DNA of 64,000 bases from Hemileia vastatrix (taxonomy: Eukaryota > Basidiomycota > Pucciniomycetes > Pucciniales > Zaghouaniaceae). The notes beneath the pieces were generated by a model, which saw only the letters and a program-made list of their open reading frames with translations, was not told the DNA's origin and made no database searches. This document shows positions 1 to 11,250 of this stretch, piece after piece (the stretch's first letter is position 1; the number at the start of each line of letters is the position of its first letter). The position numbers and the translations under genes were made by a program. The DNA is taken from contig JASXTE010000008.1 of NCBI GenBank assembly GCA_030280995.1, positions 22,867,693 to 22,931,692 of the forward strand, written 5' to 3'.

Positions 1-1155
1 AATTCCACTCTAATGATTCCCACTGCACAAAAAGGGTTCACTTGGTCTTTTCTTTACTGCTTGTGCATATATTTTATTGCCCACAGTACTACAATTTTTT
101 GTAGTGATTATCCCACATCTGATTCAGGAATATTTTTAAACAATATAAGTTTTTTTTACAAAAGACCTTATCATATCCAATATCCCACAAAAAATACAAC
201 CTGTTTTTGTATTAAAGCCCGTTAATTATTAAGAAATTGTTAAAATAATTAGATTAGACCCTGGCACAGCTAGATCCATACCAACCGACCTAAAGTCTTC
301 TCAATATTGAAAACAATTAAATAAAATTATGATATCATACTAAATTATGGGCACCAACCATAATTCAGCACTTCTCATTTGCTCTGCTACAAAATGAGTG
401 CATGTAGCATTTTTCTAACGTTGGACTGTTATTCTTCCTTCCCTCACACCTTTAGTCCAGAATGAAAATTTAGTATGAGTTTTGGTCAAAATGGTTTGCC
501 AGTGTTATCTGTATGCAATATGAATTCATATTGCATATTTCTATTTATGCATAAAATATACTCGTTGAGCATCATTTTTTTGCATTTTTCAATCATTATG
601 CATATTTATGCATATTCATATGCATATTCATTATAAAGATTTATATGCATATTAATATATTTTATTCATATACGTATATGCACCTTTTTTTGCATATTCA
701 ATATGCATATTTTTTATGCATAATCACTATGCATATTTTTTATGCATATTTATTCTTCATAGTCATTATGCATACACTTTGGATAGGCAATTCACATCAA
801 TTTTTAGCATGCAATAAGTATCCACCATGCAAATTCAAATGCATATGCATCTATATCATACACGCAACATATATTCAAGTTTAATATTTGAATATTAAGG
901 TATGCTAAGTGATGTTGTTCAACCTTTTGCCAAACCTGAGATTAACTGATGTTCAATGTGGTTCTTAAGCTCTGCTCAAGGAGGGATTGTTCTGGATTCA
1001 ATCTGTGACAGTTTATTTTTTCAATGTTTTTTCATCAGATTTAAAAACATCTTTCTGACAGTTTCAGGATGGTTTCCCAACAGTTTCCTGACAAATTCCT
1101 AATAGTTTCAAAAAGAGGGAACTGCTAGCAGTTCACCCCCAGATTTCCCGTGGTG
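1..1155 (-). mobile_element. CACC-ended DNA transposon, terminal 1.15 kb (element B, partial)
   Basis: The stretch is an inverted, nearly identical copy of 32552-33720, the left end of element A. Its terminus is at 1155, where the reverse strand reads CACCACGGGAAATCTGGGG followed by a short perfect palindrome (GAACTGCTAGCAGTTC). The rest of the element lies left of the window, so its other terminus and target duplication cannot be seen. Bases after the terminus are agt (1156-1158). No coding capacity is visible. The CAC start and the 3-bp target duplications of its relatives at 21488 and 32552 fit the CACTA/EnSpm (CMC) superfamily; this assignment is inference. Confidence 0.8.
590..790. repeat. 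ATGCATAT-rich simple repeat in element B
   Basis: Dense run of the self-complementary hexamer ATGCAT and the related ATATGCATAT spaced by short T-rich tracts. The same block occurs inverted in element A at about 32930-33130, with small length differences. It is likely to be recombinogenic or cruciform-prone. Short open frames through it are rich in Tyr/Phe/His/Ile only because of the repeat. Confidence 0.75.
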
Positions 1156-1537
1156 AGTCTTAATTTTCCCTTTTAGTCTTTTATTTTAAATGTATTACAC
1201 ACATATACTCTCTTTTTTGCTTATTCTTTATTTTTGATGGATTATCCATATTACTGCAGGATTTTGGTGTGTGATATCACTCTAATTATGTTATTGGTCA
1301 CTCTTTATGTTGTTGAACATGTCTATTAGTTGGAATGAAGTGTCATTAATCATGTATAGAGCTGGTAAACTAAGGGGTTAATTGGGGAAGTTATTGTGCA
1401 TAAAAGGAGGGGGTTTTTGGTCTTGTTTTCTACATTCTTTATCATTACAATCAAACATACAACCAATACAATTACAATAAATATCAATAGAACTTATAAA
1501 GTCTTTGAATAGTATCTGAATTATTAAATCTATTTTT
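1156..1537 (+). mobile_element. probable LTR fragment of Gypsy-1 upstream of the Copia-1 insertion
   Basis: Non-coding. It contains a TATA-like box followed by a G run (gcataaaaggaggggg, near 1398-1413) and a T-rich leader. This layout resembles the LTR promoter of Gypsy-2 at 29530-29550 (tataaaaagggctggg). It sits between the end of element B and the Copia-1 LTR, and the sequence resumes after Copia-1 at 6758. Assignment to the 5' LTR or leader of the Ty3/gypsy element whose gag starts near 7570 is inference, because no second LTR copy is in the window. Confidence 0.4.
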
Positions 1538-1644
1538 TTTTAAGTACTCAACTGCGCCGCAACCACATGTATATAATCTATATGTCAACCAAGAGCAATG
1601 TAATTAATTCTTTTGACTAAAACTATCACATACCTGAGACAATA
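1538..1644 (+). repeat. Copia-1 5' LTR
   Basis: Very short LTR of 107 bp ending gagacaata. It matches 6646-6752 except that the first dinucleotide is TT instead of TG and one A/G differs in the middle. The pair fixes the element borders and gives the 5-bp ttttt target duplication. Confidence 0.93.
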
Positions 1645-1658
1645 GGTTATGGTCCCTT
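1645..1658 (+). other. Copia-1 primer-binding site
   Basis: The sequence ggttatggtccctt abuts the LTR end. It resembles the complement of the anticodon stem-loop of initiator tRNA-Met (CAU within GGGCUCAUAACC), which is how Drosophila copia primes with an internal half-tRNA. Copia-2 has ggttatgggaccctt at the same place, so the site is conserved between two different families. Confidence 0.7.
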
Positions 1659-2066
1659 AAACGCTTCTATCTGAGCCCGGCTACCAGTTTCGTTTGGTGT
1701 TTTACGAGTGCCTCTATATTTTCCGACTACGCCTGGCTGCCAGTTTCCTTTGGTAGTAAATCAATCAACTCTTCTGACAAAGCAAGTGGGCTGTTTCCTT
1801 AGCCACACATTTTCTTTTCTTCTCGTTTTCTTCCTTGTTTTCCTTTTCTTTCCTTTTTGTCTTGCTTCTTCTTTTTTCTTTTCTTATCTTTCTCAATCAC
1901 TATTTACTAGGACTCCCGGGTTTGTCCTCTTATAGGACCTACTACAGTTTGATGAAGACGTCCGGATTGTCTTTTATATACTAATTTAGAAATAAAAAAA
2001 TATTAAAAAAATAAAAAGATAAAATTAAAATAAATATAATAAATAAAAAAAATAAAAAATAAAACT

Positions 2067-4313
2067 ATGTCAAACCCAAGAGCCCCAAACGCCCCCTCAC
2101 GAGCACCCCGTCGTGGTAATACCTCCCAATCACAACCACCTCATATGCCGACACCGTCACCATCAAACCTTGTTAATACCTCCCCTTATCCAACAGCACC
2201 TGAAGACCCCGATGAAGCTGATGACAATGAAACAATGGGAGGATACCAGACAGATGTTCCCGGAATAGAAGAGCGGGAGGAACGTAAAGCAACAGCTGTG
2301 TCTCTAGCTCACATAAAAGCCGAATTGAAGGATTGGCCTCACCTTTTAAAATCTGATGGCAGCAATTTCTGAACCTGGTTCCAGGAAGTACAATTGGTAC
2401 TTCTAGACCACCTTTACGATGAAAATTTTTTCACAAGGTCTCGACCAACAACATTCTCCTCCCGTGAAACCCTTGGTAGAGCTATTCTGATTAACTCAGT
2501 GAGTAAAGAGCTACGGCATCAAATAATTACCAAGCGACCAAGCACTCAAGCTTTTGTGTACTTGAAAGACTTGTTCAGTGCAAACTCTAGGACGGCGCAG
2601 CTTAACTTATACCAAAAAATACATTCTTTGAAACTGAGCTGTTGTTCTGACCCTTCAAATCTCACTACTCAATTACGGGAACTGTTCAACAACTTGAAGG
2701 AAGAGGGTTTTCACTTTGATGAAGATTCAATGTTTTCTATTGCTCTGCAATTTGCAGTCGATCCTTCCTCAGGGATATCTACCGAGGTGTACAGAGAAGC
2801 TGAACAAACAATGCAATCATCCTGGGCCCCACCCTCCTCGACAAAGATGACACGGATACTTACAAATGAATGGAACAGGCACCATCAAAGTCAAGAAGCC
2901 AAGTACGCCAATTCACCATCTATCGCCAGTGCTTTGTCTGCTGTAGTACAACCAGATAACGATTCTGATAACCATGCTGATGCCTTTAACTCCTATCACT
3001 GTTGGAATTGTAACTCCCCTGGACACCTCCAGAATTGCTGCCCCCTACCAAAACAAATCAGGAATGTCACAGCACCCCCAACATTTGCACCAGGGCAATT
3101 TAAGGCACACTACCCAACTGTAAACTATCCTATCCTAACACCTCCTTATGTACCGCCACATAAACAACAACAGCCAGTGCAAAATAGAAACATTGGTAAC
3201 TCACAACATCAACAAGACCGCACAGATTCCTATCGTCCAACATACCCGAAACGTCTCCTCTCAAATCAAACATCTAAACCTGAAGCCAGACATGCCAAAA
3301 TCATGGAGATAGGGGATCAGCATGAAGCAGCAGCAGCGGATTTTAAAAATCTCTCAATTGCAGAAAACTCATCATCAGCTAACCAACCACCGCCAATTTT
3401 TGACACAGGAGCTACTCATCACCTAACGAGTTCTCTCAATGAGTTAGCAAACTTTACTCTTCTTCCAGATCCTATTCAATTACAAGTAGCAACTAACAAT
3501 GTCCAAAATTTTATTACAGGGAAGGGCACCCTACGTTTTGCTGGACTGGGTGGGACAATTATAAACATTAACAATTTTTACTTTTGTGAGAATGCTTCCC
3601 GCACCCTCATATCACCTGCTGCCCTGATAAGAGGCGGTGCTTTAATAGAATGGGATTCTGACAACACGATCTATGTACTTTTGACAGGAATGCGAGTCCT
3701 AAAGGCAACTTTCACCACTCGCCAATGGTTTTTTCCTTTTCCAAAAGTTTTCTATCCCTCAAACTATCTGATTCAAGAAAAAACAGAAAATACAAAAAAA
3801 TCTGATACCACTGACTGTACATATACTGAGTCTGATCACGATATCTATCTTCCTCAAATAATCCATTCCAACAAAGAAGAACCTACAGAAAAAATCCTTG
3901 TGACCAAAAATGAACACTCTGCTGATGCTCTCTCTAAATCCAAAGAAAACAACCTTCTATATTACTATCATCGCCTTTTTGGGCACGCAAGTCTTAGGCA
4001 AATCAGGAAGTTGATTAATTCCGACATGGCAAAAGGCTTGCCTACAAACATACCATTGGGAGAAATAAATTGTGAAATTTGCAAAATCTTGATGAGCACT
4101 AGATCTTCCCAACTTCTGGCACAAGAAAGAGAACTCACAAAACTTGAACTTATAACGGCTGATCTAATAGGGCCTTTAGAAGAAACAACTTTCGAAAATT
4201 GCCTATGGGCACTGACAATTAAAGACTGTGCAACAACTTATACCAAATGCCATATACTCAAATCAAAAAGTGAAACAGCAAACATAGTAAAAGAGACAAT
4301 AACAAGATTATAA
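2067..4313 (+). pseudogene. Copia-1 polyprotein, part 1: Gag, protease, integrase N-terminal half
   Basis: The frame starts at ATG 2067 with a Pro/Ser/Asn-rich Gag head. TGA at 2370-2372 interrupts it (NF-stop-TWFQ, a place where related Gags carry Arg), and it stays in the same frame to TAA 4311-4313. Visible domains are a CCHC zinc knuckle (CWNCNSPGHLQNCC, about 2999-3040), an aspartic protease motif IFDTGATHHL (about 3397), the integrase HHCC zinc domain (HRLFGHAS and CEIC), and the first catalytic Asp in ITADLIGP. It would assemble particles, cleave the polyprotein and integrate cDNA. The reading frame is shared with the downstream pieces, so the stops are point mutations, not gene borders. 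Confidence 0.9.
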
Positions 4314-4325
4314 ACACAAACAAAT

Positions 4326-5288
4326 GTGAGTGTCAAGAGTTTTCAATCTGATAATGTAGGCAAGTTTGTTAACAAAAATCTCTCAACATTCTTCATCTCC
4401 AAAGGTATCATTCATGAACTATCATTACCCTACAACCACAAACAAAATGGAAAAATTGAGCGACAAAACAGGTCAGTTTCTGACATTGGCAGAATGATAC
4501 TCATTGATAGCAACTTACTGAAGTTTTTCTGGGGTTTTGCTTACAAGTGGGCAGCCTATGTACAGAACCGACTTCCAAACACAATCTGCCATGACAAGAC
4601 ACCTTTTGAAGCCCTTTTTGACCACGCACCAATAGCCAATATCATCCGACCTTTCGGTGCGGTATCATATGTACATGTCCCAAAAGAAACACGCTTGAAA
4701 CTTGATGCACGTGCAGAAAAGTGTTATCTGGTAGGTTTCCCACAAGCATCCAAAGGATGGCTTTTTTGGAACATTGAACAAAAAAAGCTAATGGTGTCTG
4801 CATGGGCAGCTTTTGAACCAATTCCTACCTTCTCCTCAGACAAGATGTCCCTCTCAAATCTGTTAAACCTAATCAACGCAAATGTGGCAAACCAACTTTC
4901 CGTGTCAAACCTGGGCAATTTCGAGGCTGAACAAACAGTAGACATGCAAGAAGAGCTGATAAATTCAATTGAACGTGCCTCATGTTTCCTGGCTTCACTG
5001 GCCCCTAAATCATACAAAGAAGCGATGAAAATGCCTAATGCATCCAACTGGCAAAAGGCATGTTTAGAAGAAATGGAAAACATGGAGCGAATGGGTGTGT
5101 GGGAACAAACAACTGTACCCGCAATGGCTAGAGTCACTGACGCTCGATGGGTCTTCACCGAAAAATGTGATTCAGATGGGAATATCATGCGACTAAAGGC
5201 TCGATATGTAGAAAAAGGTTTCAAACAAATCCATGGTATTGACTATCATGAAACTTTTGCACCGACCGCTACTTTTAATTCCCAATGA
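4326..5288 (+). pseudogene. Copia-1 polyprotein, part 2: integrase core and RT N-terminus
   Basis: Same frame as the upstream part after TAA 4311. It shows the integrase second Asp (FQSDNVGKF) and catalytic Glu (HKQNGKIERQNRS), the copia-type linker (FWGFAYKWAAYVQNRLPN), then the start of copia RT (WQKACLEEM, RWVFTEK, LKARYVEKGFKQIHGIDY, TFAPTATF). It ends at TGA 5286-5288 right after NSQ, where copia relatives usually read on into a Leu/Ile-rich RT helix; the codon is likely a mutated Arg. There is no independent start here; the methionines are internal. Confidence 0.9.
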
Positions 5289-6532
5289 ATGATACTTACA
5301 CTTTCAGCATCGAACAACTGGCCAGTGCACTCCTTTGACGTGACAGCCGCATATTTACACAGCCCTATAAAAGAGGAAATATTTATCAAAGATCCACCAG
5401 GCTTTGAACAAAACAATGGGAAGGCACTACTATTAAAAAAGGCGCTCTATGGTACATGTAAAGCTGCGAGATGTTGGTGGGAACATTTGTCAACAAAACT
5501 GAGAACTCTTGGATATGATGTCTCTAAATATGATGCAAGCGTATATTTTCTGAAACAAGAAGTTAACAATACAGTCATCTGGGTCCATGTAGATGATGGA
5601 TTAGTAATGGCTAACTCAATAGAAAATTTGAGAACACTCCAAAAATTACTACAAAACGAGTTAAAAATCAAGTGGCAAACATCTCTTGAATCAATAGTTG
5701 GCCTATCAGTGAAACAAAATGACAAAGGTTTTGTCCTAAACCAATTAACTTTGATAAACAAAATACTAGATAAATAAAGTACCGATAACGATGTCAAGTC
5801 AACCCCCCTACCACACTCATGCTCACTCAAACTACCACCAGAAGGATCAGTTCCAATCAATGCGACACTATATCTCTCAGCTATTGGCTCACTAAGCTAT
5901 GTAGCAAGCGGAACAAGACCAGATATCTCCTTCAGCATTAATTTTTTGGCAAGATTCTCAAAATGTCCTACGTAGGAACATTGGGCTAACCTGAAACATC
6001 TGCTAGCATATGAGAGAAAAACTAAGCATCTAAGCCTCAACATCTACCCAGATAAATACTTATTCCCCAAAACAACTCTACAGTGTTATAGTGATTCAGA
6101 TTGGGGAGGCGAACACTCACGATCTACGGGTGGAAATGTAATATTACTCAATGGTTGCCCAATCAGCTTGTCCTCAAGACGACTTTCATGTGTTGCTACG
6201 GTGACCTGCCATGCAGAATTAATGGCCCTGGCCTCAGAAATGAAAACAGGGATGTGGATTAAACACCTGCTGAAAGACATTGTCAATTTTGAAGGCACTT
6301 AGATCTGTATTGCAACAACAAAGCTTCAACTAAAATGGCCTCCAATGAAGCCTCAAATAAAAGTACTCGGCATATGGAACAAGATTATTACTATGTAAAT
6401 GAACAGCTCTACAAGAAGAATGCAACAATAACATGGGTCCCACCAGCAAAACAACTGGCCGACATTATGACGAAGCCTCTCCACACGTTGACACACAATA
6501 CAACTCTACAACATCTACGACTAATACAATAG
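5289..6532 (+). pseudogene. Copia-1 polyprotein, part 3: reverse transcriptase and RNase H
   Basis: RT palm motifs FDVTAAYLHSPI and the catalytic VHVDDGL (about 5582-5602) are intact. The frame then meets TAA 5775 and TAG 5973, passes the conserved stretch SYVASGTRPDISFSINFLAR, and enters RNase H (CYSDSDWGGEHSRSTGG, CHAELMALASE). A frameshift near 6300 moves the last part to another frame, which carries the copia C-terminal signature ADIMTKPL (about 6460) and ends at TAA 6530-6532. All catalytic residues of RT are present, so inactivity comes from the stops and the shift. Confidence 0.9.
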
Positions 6533-6645
6533 CCTTTTTTTCCTTTTCCTTTTCCTTTTTATTTTATTTTTTATTTTTTCTTCTTTCTTTTCCTTTTCTG
6601 TTGACATGAAACAAACTGCATGTTAGTGACTTGTTGAGGGGCGGG

Positions 6646-6752
6646 TGTTAAGTACTCAACTGCGCCGCAACCACATGTATATAATCTATATGTCAACCGA
6701 GAGCAATGTAATTAATTCTTTTGACTAAAACTATCACATACCTGAGACAATA
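6646..6752 (+). repeat. Copia-1 3' LTR with polypurine tract
   Basis: It starts TGTTAAGTACTC directly after the purine tract gaggggcggg (6636-6645) and ends gagacaata. It is followed by the ttttt target duplication (6753-6757). The tract primes plus-strand synthesis. Confidence 0.93.
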
Positions 6753-6757
6753 TTTTT

Positions 6758-7569
6758 ATACCAACTATAATATAGTAAGCCATATATATAATTAGTGAGA
6801 TTGAAATTACTGAGACCCTTATATTGAGTTACATTTTAATACTTATTGAATTTGTACTACAATATTCATATATAGACCATTAAAATCTTCTACACAAATG
6901 ACCATTCAAGCTATTTCACATATTTTTACTTGACCTCAGCCTGACAATTGGTGACCTTTCCTCAAGAATTCTTTTGGTTATCTTCCAGTAAGTAAAAATT
7001 CAAAAAGAGGCTACAAGTAAATAAAATCCCTATAGAAATATTTGGATAATTAAGACAGGTTGGGGTCACTTATATAGTGATTTCAGAAAAAGAAACCCTG
7101 TTATATAATAAAATTGTGATATTGAATCAACAATTTTACCACTAATTTAACATAAAAATTGTTATTAGTGGGAGTCTGTCAATAGACCTATTAAGTTTGT
7201 GATCTTTTCAGATAATAAACCAGTTAATAAAAACTGATTAGTTGTTTTATTTTAACAGGAATCTTAATCCCTTTTTATTGGTATGTAAAATTCATTTAAT
7301 ATTTAAAAAGAATCTTACTGACAGATTCTCTTTTTTAAATATAAAAAAACGGCTACATATTGTAGACCAGATAAATCAAGTGACCACATATAAGCATATT
7401 TGAATTTTGGAAATTATAAATTCACTTAATACCTACAAGTAAGCAATAAAATTGTCTTCAGTGGTATTAATTAATACTGATAAAACTCCTTTTGAAGTTT
7501 TAATATCTCAAATTTCAATTTTTTTGATTTAAATTCCACATAAAAATGTGTGACAACAACATTGTTATT
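6758..7569 (+). other. gene-free stretch, continuation of Gypsy-1 LTR/leader
   Basis: AT-rich, with no coding frame of note. It continues the sequence interrupted at 1537. Near 6950 it reads cctgacaattggtgaccttt, which could be an LTR end (CA) plus a primer-binding site beginning ttggtgacc, about 620 bp upstream of gag. With only one copy of this sequence in the window, the LTR border is not proven. Confidence 0.35.
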
Positions 7570-9646
7570 ATGAGTAATAAGGCAAAACATTATAGCTTAA
7601 GAGATAAAGCTGAAAGACCTGTTACAGGACATTCAAATTGAGGGCCAGGATTCTCCCACCAACAGCAACACTCCTCAGATGTCTCTGGAGGAAAGGGAAA
7701 AACTGTTAAAAAAAGTATCAATAAAGAAAGCAAGAAATACTTTACAAGAACAAATTCACTCCCTATCCACTCTACTAAATACCCTAACAATAAGAGTCAA
7801 CCACATAGTAGACCAGATAAACAATCTGGAGAAAAGAGCTGCTCAGGGTTTTGTAGAAGTCAATCAAGCTCTAGTGGAAATAAAAGCTCAACCAACAACA
7901 GTTGAACCCAACAATTACACAGCCATACCTCCAGCCCAAGAGGAGGACCAAAAGATTACTGTAAGCAAATGGAAGTGCGACTGGTATTCCCAAAACTACA
8001 ACAGCCCTCAACAACAGGGCTCCAAAAGTTACCCTTACAGGGGAAAGCCAAGGAGAAGCAGGGGAAATGGGATAAGACCTTGGTAAGTCATCCATCTTCT
8101 GAAGATCAATTATATGATACTAACAATGAATTACTTTAAGGTAATGAGATTGATAGAGAATTACTGGATATAATTTATAAAGATTTAAAAAATTATTTAT
8201 TTGAAAATAACATGATAAACTTGTCTTTACATGATGACAATGTACATAGTTTTATTGATCACCAGGATAATACTAGTCTCATTAAAACGGAACCAAATGA
8301 AGTAAATCTTGAGCCTTATGATGAGTCTTCTGAATTTGACATGGAAAAAATTTAATATTTTCTAAAATAAAATCCAATGGAATCAAAAATCATTAGAAAA
8401 TTATTATTAAGAATTGAAAAATTGGAAGAATTCTCTAGAGAGTCAAACAATAATACAGAAAGTGTATTATTAAACCTCACACAATCATTGAGTACCACAG
8501 CCAATAGGTTAAAAATTATTGAAAATTCAAAGAATGAGTTAACCAATTAAAATAAAAGATTAAACTCTGAGATTAAGAATTTACAAAATAAATTAGAAAA
8601 TTCTCAGAATATTATGGCTACCATAGAGGGACATGTAAAATTGTCTTTTTCAAATGTGAATGATACCTTAACACATGTATCTGTAATAAAAGATAGGTTA
8701 AAAAGGTAGAAATTTAAATAGCTAACATTTTGAAAAATACTGATAAAATTAAAGATAATACCTCCTATGTGGAAAGAGTACCAGTTTTTATGAAACACTC
8801 AGGAAATAAACCAATGATTGAACATGAAAATAGTGTCATGGTCTCTGAGAGAATAAAATCAGTAAAGGATGAAATATATGATCATCTTTCTAAACTAAGG
8901 GAATTACTTAATATTCCTCAGGTTAGGGAAGCAAAAAATAACCAAAAGAACTGGCCTAAGCTAGATCAGTATCCTTCTTTTGACAGGGATTCAAAGTCTG
9001 ATTGGAAACAATTCATTCAGAGAATTGATAACTTAAAATTTTCATACAAATTACCTGATGAAGAAATTACATCAAAATTAATATCTTTCTTTACAGATGT
9101 GGCCTTATTACGGTTTGAATCTGTATTGAGTGAGGGAATTAGCTACTCCTGGAATGAATGGAAGGCACTAATTGAAAGGCAATTTGGTGGCCCAAAACTT
9201 ATAATCACTCAAAAAAGATTCTATGAAAAAGCCAGATATAATCCAAATGCTGGAGAAAAAACCATGGTATTTTTTATGAATTTAATAAAAATCATGAAAG
9301 CCATGGATCCAAAAATGGATTATGATGAGTGGAAAGAAAAAAAATATATAAATTGCCTATATCAGTCAGAGAAATTATTGTAGCTAGAACTGAAAACATC
9401 AGAAATACTTGTGGGTTTATTAATATATGCAATGAAATATTATTGAACCACAAATATGAAACCAGGTATAATAATTACAAGCAAAGTGTTGAGGTAGTAA
9501 AACCTACTACAAATAAGTTACCAGTGGAGAAGAAAAAACCTTCAGCTCCCCTTGTCCCTAAAAGACAAGAAAATAACACTTGCTACAAATTTAATGAACC
9601 TTGGGCTAAAGGTCATACTTGTAAGAAAAGAATAAATTTTATTTAA
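7570..9646 (+). pseudogene. Gypsy-1 Gag (decayed)
   Basis: A good start is ATG 7570 (MSNKAKHYSLRDKAE). A frameshift soon after leads to a coiled-coil-like segment (MSLEEREKLLKK, then a run of Leu/Ile heptads, 7679-8086). Further shifted coding stretches lie at 8150-8355 and 8380-8700. The longest open part, 8730-9383, has a capsid-like region (SDWKQFIQRIDNLKFSYKLP, WNEWKALIERQFGGP). The end has a damaged zinc knuckle (CYKFNEPWAKGHTCKKR, one Cys replaced by Phe). At least five lesions are needed to rejoin it. Confidence 0.75.
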
Positions 9647-9647
9647 A

Positions 9648-10771
9648 ACTCACAAGATTCTGAACAAAGTAATCATGAAGATGAAAAGGAGGAATCTAGC
9701 AAGGATTGTAAAAGTAAAATTTCTTACAGTGATGATGAAAAAGAGATATATGTATTAGAACAGGATATTATGTTCCTGAATGATGCAACACCTCATACAG
9801 ATACATCTTTGACTTCCATTGAAGAAGATGAAATTATTAAAGATGTATCTCATGATACTTACAAAATCATACATATTAGAGCACCTGTTATTATATGTGG
9901 AAAAGAAATGAAAGCCATTTTTGACACTGGGGCTGCAGGTAGTGTAGTTTCTATTAACACTTTAATGAAACTAGATAGTAAGTATAAAGAGAAACTAGAA
10001 TCTGTACAGACAAAGAACTGGAGGAGTTTTGGTTTAGTATTAAATCCATTGGCAAATACAAAACTTCTGTATTCTTTAAATATAATAATTGATATGTAAG
10101 AGCAGTGTGTGAATTTGTGGTAATGGATAATAATAATTGTAGTGATTGGTTTATTATTTGCAATGACTTATAGACCAAATTTGGCATTAAACTGGATCCT
10201 GCAAATAGTTGCTTCACTATAGGCATAAATGGGAAAAGAAAATTCAAGATTCTCTCTGAAAATTCAGTTTATTCCATTGCTCCAAAAGAAGAACAACTAA
10301 AATGTGGAAGAACCATCTCTGAAGTAGTAGAATTGGAAAATGAAATCCAGAAAGCCTCTTTCAGTCCTCAACTCTCAAAAATTGAAGAAAACAATATTTT
10401 GAGATTGATAAAATCTTATCCTATGGCATTTGATCATGGTTCAAATGAACTAGGATTGGTCAAAGACCATGAGATGAAAATCTCTTTAAGTTGTGATCTG
10501 GATAATATTCCTGGCAACTTAAAAAAGAAACCTTACCCATCTTCTCTTGCAAAAAAGAAAGAAACTTAAGACAACATTAAAGTGTTGTTAGAAATGGATA
10601 TTGTTGAAAAAGTGGATACAACACCTAAGTATTGTTTTATTTCACCAGTTTTAATCTCTTATGAAAAAGATAAGGCTATATTATGTGGTAATTACAGAGC
10701 TCTGAATACATACACTGTAGATGATATTTACCTTCTACTAAGGATAGCTTCTATCCATGCTACCTTACAAG
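9648..10771 (+). pseudogene. Gypsy-1 protease and RT N-terminal part (decayed)
   Basis: The retropepsin motif AIFDTGAAGSVVS is at about 9918-9956. The frame breaks at 10098, then resumes with the typical gypsy linker (DHEMKISLSCDL, about 10468) and TAA 10567. The RT fingers follow (MDIVEKVDTTPKYCFISPVL, NYRALNTYT). The last host residues before the Copia-2 LTR are RIASIHATLQ, and acaag (10767-10771) is the duplicated target. Confidence 0.8.
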
Positions 10772-10947
10772 TGTTATGTACTTAGAAATGTGTGTACTTA
10801 GCTATCACGTGTTTCATGTATATAGACTGTAGTTTTCACAGTTGACTAACTCCTATTCTTCTTGAAGTTCTGCCACTGATGCATTCTTACAGGTAAAATC
10901 AATTAATATGATTCTTCTTGGAGTTCTTCCACTGACGCATTCTTACA
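10772..10947 (+). repeat. Copia-2 5' LTR with internal duplication of its own end
   Basis: TG...CA termini. The last 50 bp (attcttcttggagttc...gcattcttaca) also occur just upstream, so the LTR holds two tandem versions of its 3' end. The inner copy ends cattcttacaggtaaaatc, the outer cattcttacaggttatggg. The 3' LTR has the same duplication, so it was present before this insertion. Confidence 0.88.
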
Positions 10948-10962
10948 GGTTATGGGACCCTT
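10948..10962 (+). other. Copia-2 primer-binding site
   Basis: ggttatgggaccctt directly follows the LTR. It matches the half-tRNA (initiator Met anticodon loop) type of primer site described for Drosophila copia and is nearly the same as at 1645-1658. Confidence 0.7.
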
Positions 10963-11250
10963 TAGCGCTCGTCACTAAACATGCTGGCGTAACTGCCGAG
11001 ACTTGAATCCTGTCTGATACACTGTCAGATGTATAATCCTCTGTTTGTCTATACACCAATTAGACGCTCAACTCTACAATTTTATTGCCTATACACCAAT
11101 TAGGCCTTTACTCTCAAACAATCTATTCCTCATACCTGTTCTCAAGGAGCTTCTGAAGAATTTCTTCCAGAAGACACCCCAACCCCTATCCACCATAACA
11201 CTGCCTCTCCAACACCCATTCCACGCAATATCACTCCCCACCAAATTCCT

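Larger units (their letters stand above)
1538..6752 (+). mobile_element. Copia-1, full-length Ty1/copia retrotransposon
   Basis: Two 107-bp LTRs (1538-1644 and 6646-6752) differ at about two positions. They are flanked by a 5-bp duplication ttttt (1533-1537 and 6753-6757). A primer-binding site starts directly after the 5' LTR, and a purine tract (gaggggcggg) ends directly before the 3' LTR. Between them lies one gag-pol reading frame in the order gag, protease, integrase, RT, RNase H, which is diagnostic for Ty1/copia. The frame has about six nonsense codons and one frameshift near 6300, so this copy is dead but was inserted fairly recently. Confidence 0.95.

Noticed and set aside
4724..5860. 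Long minus-strand frames opposite Copia-1 integrase and RT
   Set aside because: They are antisense shadows of clear polyprotein domains on the plus strand.
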